Shown here one piece after another: positions 55,841-64,000 of a stretch of 64,000 nt of DNA. The DNA lies in NCBI RefSeq assembly GCF_047511655.1, contig NC_133391.1:126550384-126614383 (forward strand), written 5' to 3'. Below the pieces are notes generated by a model, which saw nothing but the letters and a program-made list of their open reading frames with translations, ran no database searches and was not told where the DNA came from. The position numbers and the translations under genes were made by a program. Each line of letters begins with the position of its first letter. Positions within the stretch are counted from its first letter, which is position 1. This stretch comes from Castor canadensis (taxonomy: Eukaryota; Chordata; Mammalia; Rodentia; Castoridae).

Positions 55841-56985
55841 AAAAAAACAAAACTTCATATGGTTCAACCTAATAGGATAGTAAATTTCACCCCAAATTTA
55901 GAAGCAAACTCACAATGAATTCCCCCTGAACAACTAATATATGCTAGTAAGTAAATCAAAGAAAAAAGAAAAAAACTAGATGTTAAGATACTTTAGAAAA
56001 TTATCTGCTAAGTCAAAGAATATAAATATATAGCAAAATATTTTGAAATCATAGCCATTACTTCAAAGTCATTTTATGCTTAGTGCATTTAAAAAATTTT
56101 ATATTACCCAAGGTTCAATTTTGTTATGGTGAAATTAAAGGGGGGGAATAGTTTAACTTTTAAATATCTATTAATAAATATTAAGACAAATAATTTCTTT
56201 TTAAAAGAAAACCACAAATGACTGATCAGAAGTATACATTACACAAATTCAAGCCAATCTTTGTCCAAGTGGAAAAAACTAAAAATATATGGATTCCATT
56301 TTTCAGGACTTTGTAATCTTTAAAATTAATATACTTATGATTGTTTTTAGTGCTATTTAATTTGTAAGAGCTCGTATATTTATTGAGCTGTCAAAATCAA
56401 GTTTTACACACTGACAACTATGTTTTGCTCTCTGAAAACAGAATCCTATTATATGTTTCCTAGTTCACGGCTGAATTCACAGCAGCTGTGAGGCTAAGAA
56501 ATGCCAGCAACCAATTAGGCTGGCATAAACCTTGTCTAGCATATAAAGTATAATTTGGTTGCAAATGTAGGAGAGACAAGAACTAAAATAAACCAGCCAA
56601 GAATACTAATAAAATTTCATTACAAGTATTTAAAAATCAGAATATTTAATACTTTATTTTACTTAGTATCTTATTTTATAAAAATAGAACACTAAGACAA
56701 ATATAAAAAATTCTTTTCTAATTTAAGCAGCTTTTTAAAAAAAGATTACAGCTGTTTCTGAAATAACTAGGATTACAATCTCAATTTTTTTTTTCTGTTT
56801 CTAACTACCCTAATCATAGGGTTGAGGTATAAATGAGTATAGAAATGGCAAGTCTTCCTAAAAAAGTAAACATTTTTATCAGTACTTCGAGATACCTTTA
56901 TGAAATTTTCTTTTTTCATGCTTTTAATATACTAAGACCATAATAAAATTCGCAAAACCAAAATATGTAAGAATAACCTAAGTCA
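55841..56985. other. KIF2A intron 1 stretch without recognised features
   Basis: AT-rich sequence with no repeat I can name and no coding signal. Confidence 0.6.
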
Positions 56986-57082
56986 AGCATGGTGACTTAT
57001 ACCTGCAATCCCAGCACATCCTAAGAGAGGAAGACTGAGAGGTTCAAGGCCAGCCTGGGATACATGTCGGATCCCATCTCAA
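56986..57082 (+). mobile_element. B1-like SINE
   Basis: gcatggtgacttatacctgc, aatcccagcacatcctaaga, ttcaaggccagcctgggata. Confidence 0.85.
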
Positions 57083-57387
57083 AAAATTGGGGAAAAGGAA
57101 AAAAGTAACTAAATGATAAGCAAAAATAAAACTTGAATTATAAAATTGTTTATAATGGTGATTTTCAAATCCTCTGGACTTGTTAAAAATCTACTGTTTT
57201 ATTTGAGGTACGATAAATTTAATAATGACAAAATGATTTATAATTTAATAAAATTTTTTACAACATCTTGAAAAAAAAAAACCAGTCATTGGGGATTCAT
57301 GTATATATAGCTGTGTAATGAAACCTTAATATAAAAATCTAGTTTAGGTGCCAATAAATTTAAATATAAGGTTCTCTTTAGTGCATC

Positions 57388-57513
57388 CTTCCTTCCTTCT
57401 TCCCTCTTTCCCTCCCTTCCTTTCTTTCTGGTGACAATGGGGCTATGAACTCAGGGCCTCATGCTTGCTAGGCTTGCTAGGCAGGCACTCTACCACTTGA
57501 GCCACTATGTCAT
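57388..57513 (-). mobile_element. CT-rich tract and tRNA-type SINE
   Basis: A ttcc/ccct tract (57388-57430) precedes ggggctatgaactcagggcc. The gcttgctag unit is doubled within the SINE, a small internal duplication. Confidence 0.82.
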
Positions 57514-57961
57514 CAGTGTTATCTATTCTTAATCCCTTCAATTTTCAATCGGAATACAACTGCATAATTTGAAAGAATTTTTGCATAGACTTTAAAAATA
57601 TGCTAATAAAACCTAGTTATATCCTCTGTTCCTCTGAAGCAAGGACTAAGGAGGAAGAAAGCATGCATAAATGCTCATTCTCAGAACAAATTAAACTTTA
57701 TCATGAAATTCTATAATCTTATAACCACACATTCAGACCAAGTACCTGACATAACAATGTTGTTTCTAGAAAGTGAATAAAATACACATGCTACTCAAAG
57801 TAGCTGGTTAACAGGTATCTGGAAGAAGTACTTTCTTCCAAGTCAGTCCCTACCAGAAGAGAATCCTGATAAACTACCTTAGAACACTCCGACCTAAAAA
57901 CTTTTGCCACTTTCTATCATGTGAGTGATTTTAAAAAACTGTCTTGATTCAGTAAGTTTCT

Positions 57962-58085
57962 TTTTTTATTTATTTTTTTTGATATGGTTTTGCTATGTAG
58001 CCTAGCCTGGCCTTGGACTCATGGTCATCTTGCCTCAGCCTCCCTTAGTGCTAGGATTAGAGGCATGTACCACCATGCCTGACTT
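57962..58085 (-). mobile_element. B1-like SINE, antisense
   Basis: gatatggttttgctatgtag, tcatcttgcctcagcctccc, ggcatgtaccaccatgcctg. Confidence 0.86.
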
Positions 58086-60085
58086 CTCATTTTTCATAAA
58101 CAATTAAGTACTGGCTAAAATACTGATCCCAATCAATTATATATATAGTTACAAGAACTAAATGCCAGTGTAGATTAGAATGCAAATTCAAAAATTTGAG
58201 TGCATCTGTCCAAGAAGAGCCTTAACAAAATGTTAAGTAGCTTTTTTTTTTTTTTGTCTAAGGCAGTCTATTTCAAGATTGTCTTTTAAAAGATGTAATT
58301 CTTTTCCCCAAGTTATTAAAAGGATTCTAAAAAGGTGCTCATTCAGGAACATGAAAACAAGCCACTGCTTTTTTTTCCCCCCCATTCTTGGGCACTTCAA
58401 CTATGCCCCTAGTCAATCTACCTTTTTAATAAATTTCAATATAATGATCTAAAATCATAACTGTAAGTTGGGGGAAAGTTGGGTAAATAGAGATTTAAAA
58501 ATATAAGGATGTTATTACAATAAGCATTATTTTTAAAAAATGGAAGACACTGTTAAAATAATAATAGTCGTACATCACATCTTGGTTTTGCTAAATGCCT
58601 TAAAGGAGCTACTACTTTATGCTCCAACAGGAAACATCAGTGTGCTACTGTGTGCCACTAACTAGTAAAACAGAGAGAAATCTCATTTGTTGGGTATGAT
58701 ACAGCAGAGATGAATAGCAGATCCAGCAGAAGTCAAACTCTCTTAGCTAGTCTAAGCAGCAATGAAAAGAATTCTCAATGAGGACTATGTAAGCATTACA
58801 CCTTCACAAGCCTTGGTGAACAAGGATCTATTAGAGAAGGACATACGTGATGCCTCAGCTGACACTGCTAACAGTGCTGTTGCTGTTTAGTAAATCCTTG
58901 GGGAACGTGATTTTGTCAAACATAGAGATCTTTCTGTTTTGGTTTATCACGCTCTAGATGTTACTGTTGTAACTAAATTTAAAGATCTAACATTTTCTTT
59001 CTTAAACTTTAAATATGAAACTAGAATTCTGATGAGAGAAAAGGGGGAATGATGAGCTCAGAATTTCATGAAGAAAATACAACATGAAAAATGGCACAAA
59101 CTACTCATATTGCATACAAATACAAATTTTCAAAGTCTTACCTTATCTCCTATTGTTCTGAAAAGGGATATACAAATTTAATATTGCACAGATCCTCTGG
59201 GGTGACAGAGAACTTCAGACCTGTTTTTTTTTTTTTTTATGATGACTGAACCATATGGTACACTAAAATGTGAGTAGAATTATCATTTAGAAAAGCTCAT
59301 TGTGCAGCTTTTTAGAAAACTTCTATTCTGAATTTGCATAAGATAATAAGATAAATTTCATAAAGGGGCTATGGTACCATTAATAAGTTTTAAAGACTAT
59401 AATTCCCTGATTTTTGTGTGTGTGTGTATTTAAAGTTGGGATTAAAAAACTGTTCAAAACTACTTGTACAGAGAATATAAAAACTGAAATTCTAAAATCA
59501 TGATCTTATGTGATTATGATTCTTGTTGAAATGAAGTTTAAAGAAAAAAACACACAGCATTAAAAGAATTCAGTTTATTAACTATGTAAAGCATATTAAC
59601 TAAGTATCAACACTTACGAACTTTAAAACATTATCTTCATATATACATTCCCTTGTGTGATAGAGTATCCAGAATATAACTTTATTTATTTGTTAAAGAA
59701 TAAAAGATTTGCCATCTATAATGCCACAGTTTTTTTTATACTGGTGTTGTTAAAACATTGCTGAAGCCCAAAGTTCTGAAGAACTGCCTTTCGCAGGGGC
59801 TCTGTTGGGTGTATGAGTGATTTTTATCTAACTGTTCCCCAGCTTAAATTCTTATTTACTCAAAAGGAAATTCCACACAAGTACAACAGTGCTATTCTAT
59901 GAAATTTTCATAGCTATATGTAACTACCATCTTCTCTTATGCTTAACATACATTTTAACAAGAGATAGGGCAGCTTGCGGAATGTTTTTTAAGTTACTAT
60001 AATGTCACTATTTCCCCCAGTAATTTAACATCTGTATACTCTACAGATGAAAGCCTGTAATGGTAGTGGCTCTAAGCTATTTTCT
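58086..60085. other. KIF2A intron 1 stretch, mostly unassigned
   Basis: About 2 kb with no named repeat apart from T runs near 58240 and 59225 and a short (gt)n at 59416-59428. No convincing coding sequence. Confidence 0.55.
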
Positions 60086-60087
60086 CA

Positions 60088-60430
60088 AATTTCTTTTTTT
60101 TTTTTTCTTTCTTTTTTGGCGGTACTAGTGTTTGAACTCTGGGCTTCGTGCTTGCTAGATAGGTACTCTACTACTTGAACCATGCCCCCAGCCCTTTTTG
60201 CTGTAGTTATTTTTCAGATAGGGTCTCACTCTTGCCAGGGCTGGCCTCAGACCACCATTCTCTTACCTATTCCTCCCATATAGCTGGGATTACAGTATAG
60301 CCCCACCATGTTAGCTTTGTGTATTGAGATGGGGGGTGGGGGTCTTGCTAACTTTTTGCCTAGGTTGAACTGTGGTCCTCCTGATTACCTCCAGAGTAGA
60401 TGGGATGGATAGCTGTGAGAGCTGCAGCCA
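60088..60430 (-). mobile_element. Dimeric SINE and second 7SL-type half, antisense
   Basis: T run, gcggtactagtgtttgaact, linker gctgtagttatttttcagat, a 7SL-type half to about 60305, then another (gggggtcttgctaacttttt) to about 60430. Confidence 0.78.
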
Positions 60431-61620
60431 GTCCCTCAAATTTCTACTTTCAGTGTCTGGTCAATTTGACTTGGGAGAATTGATGATCACACCTTTAATT
60501 CCTTTTATCACTAGAGTAAAAGCTGGAATATCAAATTTGGTGTGGCTACAGCAAAAGGTACACAAAGAAGAGTGGAGTCATAGAAGCTCAGCGTGTGGAA
60601 AGAAAGGCTAAAGTCAAACTATGAGCTTGGTTTCGTACGTATCAAAAGGTATCTATCTAGTGAAGGTAACAAGTAGACTGTCTTGATATTCTGAAGACAA
60701 TCCAAGCTGAAGATTGGGAACTGTCAACATCTAGATCACACATTCTTAGCAAGGGTGATAATGTCACAAAGGGACAAAAACTGGCTTTTAGGAGGGGGAG
60801 GTCTTAGATGTTACACTGGTTTATAGCCCTCTAAAGGCCCATAGCACATAAGCAGATGCATAGTATATCTATGGTATTAAAATTTCACTAAGAAGGGGTG
60901 ATTAGGAAAAAATTCCACACTTAAGGCAATGAAAGTGAATGTGATCACCAAGAGAGGGAGTAGAAGTCCCTAGCTTTCAAAGTATAGAGGTCAGGCAGCT
61001 AATAAGATTATCAGCAAAGTAGATTTAGAAGTTGTCAGAGAAAAAGAAAAACAACAGAACAGTCCTAGAAGCTAAGTGAAGAAGGTATTTGAAGGAAGAA
61101 AGAGTGAATTAACTGTTAAATTCTATTACCAACTCAATAAAGAGCAAACCCTAAAAGCGAGAATGAGGTCAAAGGGTTGTTTTTGTTTTTAATAGGAAAA
61201 ATACCAGCATTCTACCATGTTGACTGAAATGATTCAGTAGAGAAGGGGAGGAAAAAAAAAACCAAAACAAAACCAAAGATGCAACACAGAAAGACCCACT
61301 GAAGTGGTGACTCTGAGCAGGTAAAGTGAGCTAGGTTCTAGTGTGTAAGTGGAAGAAATGGACTTAAAATAGAACAGAACTGCACATCCACAGCAAAGTA
61401 AGGAATGCAGATGTTCAGCAACAGATGCTGGCTATTGGACAGGTGCTGGAGGCTGGTAGTTCTTTTCTGGTCACTTGTATTTTACAGTGGTGGAATAGCA
61501 AGCAAAGTCATTTACTAAGAGTGAGGGTGAGTCAGAAGCAAAAATCTCCAAAAAATGAGGGAAGTTGGCAATGTCTGTTGGGTACCTTGTGAAGTCAAGT
61601 ACACATGGAATACAGGAAAT
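60431..61620. other. KIF2A intron 1 stretch without recognised features
   Basis: Somewhat less AT-rich, purine-rich in places. No repeat family or coding signal recognised. Confidence 0.5.
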
Positions 61621-61624
61621 GCAA

Positions 61625-61705
61625 AGGCTGGGGCATGGCTCAAGTAGTGGAGTGCCTGCTTAGCAAGCACAAGGTCCTACATTCAAACCTCATTACAGCC
61701 AAAAA
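61625..61705 (+). mobile_element. tRNA-type SINE
   Basis: ggctggggcatggctcaagt, agtgcctgcttagcaagcac, cattcaaacctcattac. Confidence 0.86.
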
Positions 61706-61771
61706 TTTTTAAAGAAGGAAATCCATGTGATAACATCTAGAAGGAAAATCTGAAACTCAAGAGAAAAATTA

Positions 61772-61893
61772 GGACCAGGCACTGGTGGCACACACCTTTA
61801 ATCCTAGAACTTCGAAGGCAGAGGCAAAAGAATCACCAGTTGGAGGCCAGTCTGAACTATATAGCAAGACCCTGGTCTTAAAAAAAAAAAAAA
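61772..61893 (+). mobile_element. B1-like SINE
   Basis: aggcactggtggcacacacc, tttaatcctagaacttcgaa, tggaggccagtctgaac, A run. Confidence 0.85.
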
Positions 61894-61924
61894 GTTTACA
61901 GAAGCATTTAAAAAACTGTTTTCA

Positions 61925-62290
61925 CTAAAATTTTTTTAGCTATTAAAAATTGAAAACTTACACAATATACTTTTAAGTCCTCACTAATTTTGAAAACATG
62001 GCTAACCCTACTGCTACTCCTTGTACCCCAACTGGATTATTTTGAAGCAAATCCCAAGATAGTGTATCAATTCATCCACACAATCAATTCAGTATTACAG
62101 AGCTAGAATTTTATGGAGCTTAAACATTTTTCTTTAAAAAAAATCATAACTTTTTAGTGTATTTCTTTTTCTACATATTTTAGTACAGCTGGTGCAATTT
62201 TCAGTAAGTTGAATCATATCATTGATATGTTTTAAATAACATCAAAGATATGATCATTATTAAAAAATCTTTACCACAGTTCAAATTTAA
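61925..62290 (+). mobile_element. Old L1 3' UTR fragment
   Basis: accccaactggattattttg, aagcaaatcccaagatag and caattcatccacacaatc resemble old L1M 3' UTR sequence. Confidence 0.55.
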
Positions 62291-62306
62291 ACTCCATTTC
62301 TCATGT

Positions 62307-62385
62307 ACCTCTTTTTTTTTTTTTTTGAAAAGGTAGCCTAGGTTGACCTTGAACTAAAGATCTTCCTGCCTCAGTCTCCCACACT
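62307..62385 (-). mobile_element. B1-like SINE, antisense, truncated
   Basis: T run, ggtagcctaggttgacctt, gatcttcctgcctcagtctc. Confidence 0.78.
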
Positions 62386-62734
62386 TAACTTCTCATGCAT
62401 CCTTTTATGCTTGGTTTTGTGTGTGCTACCTTGGTCTCTTTAATCCTGACACATTATACCACATATACACATCTTCACAGATAAGAAGTAACTTTCCCAC
62501 ACCCTCAACTCTGGTAACAAAGATGACTTCAAGACTAGGAATCCAATATATTCCAAGGCCTTACTCACCCTATACAAAAGAACTGCAGTATGTTTGTTAA
62601 AAACACTAAATTAACTGGTTTTTCTATGTTAAAAGATCAAGAATGAATGCTAAGATCAAGGAAGAACTTATGTCCATGAAAGATATAAATTAGATCTCAT
62701 CTTGGATTAGATCTAAATGTAACAAGAGCACAAG

Positions 62735-62945
62735 CACCTGGGCATCTATGGCTCATGCCTATAAATCTTAGTCACTTGGGAGGCTGAGATTGGGAGGACT
62801 GGGGTTTGAGGTCAACCCAGAGAAATAGTTCATGAGATCCCATGTCCAAAATAATCAGAGCAAAACGGACTAGAGGTGTGGGTCAAGTGGTAGAATGCCT
62901 GCTTTGCAAGTGTGAAGCCAAGTTTAAACTCCAGTTCCACCAAAT
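62735..62945 (+). mobile_element. Dimeric 7SL-tRNA SINE
   Basis: ctgggcatctatggctcatg, cttgggaggctgagattggg, linker ataatcagagcaaaacgg, then gtgtgggtcaagtggtagaa. Confidence 0.85.
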
Positions 62946-63077
62946 AAAAAACAAACAAAAAAAAACCCAAACCAAAACCCAAAAAACCCCCACAAACAAC
63001 CAAAGTAAAAAGCAGATAAAATGGACTTTATCAAAATTTAAAATTTTTGTGCTTCAAAGGACAGTATCAAGAAGGGA

Positions 63078-63165
63078 GCTTGGGGCATGGCTCAAGTGGT
63101 AGAGTGCCCTGCCTAGCAAGCGTGAAGGCCCTGAGTTCAAACCTCAGTGCTAGAGGGCAGGGAGT
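63078..63165 (+). mobile_element. tRNA-type SINE nested in old L1
   Basis: gcttggggcatggctcaagt, gtgaaggccctgagttcaaa. It splits the old L1 reading. Confidence 0.85.
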
Positions 63166-63459
63166 GGAGAGGACAACCATTGAATGCGAGAAAGTATCTG
63201 CAAGGGAGAGAAGGGAATATAATGCAAAATACATAATGAACCTTTCATTTATGAACTTTTTCAACTCAACAATAAAAAGACAAATAATCCAATTTAGAAA
63301 ATGGGCAAAGAATGTAAACACATTTTTCCAAAAAAGATATACAAATGGTCAATGAACACATGGACAAATGCTAAACATTAGTCATTAGGGAAACGCAAAT
63401 CAAAACCACAATGAAATTCCACCGTATACTTACTGGGATGACCACAATAAAAACACAAA

Positions 63460-63553
63460 TGGGCTATAAGTGCAGTTCACTGGTAGAGTATATGCTCAGA
63501 ATGTGTGAAGCCCTGGGTTCAATCCCCAGAACCAAATAAATAAATAAATAAAT
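63460..63553 (+). mobile_element. ID-like SINE nested in old L1
   Basis: tgcagttcactggtagagta, gccctgggttcaatccccag, then repeated aaat units. Confidence 0.84.
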
Positions 63554-63954
63554 AAGTAAATTCTGGTAAGGATGTGGAGAAACTGGAACCCTTAAATATT
63601 ATTGATAGAGTGTAAAATGGTGTAGACACTTTGAAAAACAGTATGGCAGCTCCCGAAAAGTTAAATTGAGACTACTATATGCTCAAACAATTCTATTCCT
63701 AAGTATATTCCCAAGAAAACAGATGTATCCACATGAAAATGTATATATGAATGCTATTCATAAGATCAAAAAACCTGCAAATAACACAAATACCTGTAAG
63801 TTGATATATGGATATATGAGATGGAATACTGTTCAGTCATAAAAACAATAAAACACCAAAACATGCTGTAACACATAAACTTTGAGCATGGATTATGCTA
63901 AGTGAAAGCTAGATATTAATAGTTACATATTGTATGATTTTAGGATGATGATGA

Positions 63955-64000
63955 TGATTTGCAGTTCTGGGGATTCAACACAGGGCCTTGCACATGCTAG
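63955..64000 (-). mobile_element. ID-like SINE cut by the window end
   Basis: gttctggggattcaacacag, ggccttgcacatgctag; the rest lies outside. Confidence 0.78.

Larger units (their letters stand above)
63005..63900 (+). mobile_element. Old L1 ORF2/3' end with nested SINEs
   Basis: atggactttatcaaaattta and tgtgcttcaaaggacag are ORF2-end-like, followed by taaacattagtcattaggga and atggaatactgttcagtcat of old L1 3' ends. A tRNA-type SINE (63078-63165) and an ID-like SINE (63460-63553, with an (aaat)n tail) are inserted in it. Confidence 0.75.

Noticed and set aside
58560-58990. A possible histone-like processed pseudogene
   Set aside because: A few short base matches to histone H4 codons did not extend into any consistent alignment in one frame.

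Overview
This window is nuclear DNA from a placental mammal. Long AT-rich introns, spliced exons with GT/AG borders, L1 retrotransposons, ancient eutherian repeats (MER20, L2, MIR, Tigger-like, MaLR) and dense young SINEs of 7SL and tRNA origin all point that way. The SINE set (B1-like monomers, ID-like elements, and dimers joining a 7SL-type left half to a tRNA-type right half) suggests a rodent. Castor (beaver) or a relative is my best guess, but that is recognition from memory, not proof.

The main gene is KIF2A, the kinesin-13 microtubule depolymerase, on the minus strand. Twenty coding exons can be placed to the base from 46310 down to 15799. Their phases all agree, and together with the 64 nt expected for exon 1 they give a 744-residue protein, the length of the long isoform that includes the 38-residue neuronal exon (25181-25294). 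No stop or frameshift was found. Exon 1, with the promoter and start codon, lies beyond the right edge, so 46311-64000 is intron 1 sequence.

The left end holds what is left of DIMT1, the 18S rRNA dimethyladenosine transferase gene, on the plus strand and tail to tail with KIF2A, as in human. Only four exon-like blocks are recognisable (8224-12264). One has lost its splice acceptor, two carry 1-nt insertions, and the middle exons with the catalytic NLPY motif are absent. It reads as an unprocessed pseudogene. Whether a working DIMT1 lies elsewhere cannot be decided from this window.

Upstream of the DIMT1 remnant sits a young full-length L1 on the minus strand (789-7290) with a perfect 13-bp target-site duplication, an intact ORF1, and an ORF2 disabled by one 2-nt deletion. 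A second young L1, 5'-inverted by twin priming, sits in a KIF2A intron (39353-40614) inside a perfect 15-bp duplication.

The rest is intron with scattered SINEs, older L1, LTR and DNA-transposon fragments and simple repeats. I saw no CRISPR array, bacterial operon, functional tRNA or rRNA gene, or unknown multi-gene system. The most unusual items are the decayed DIMT1 locus and the two young L1 insertions.
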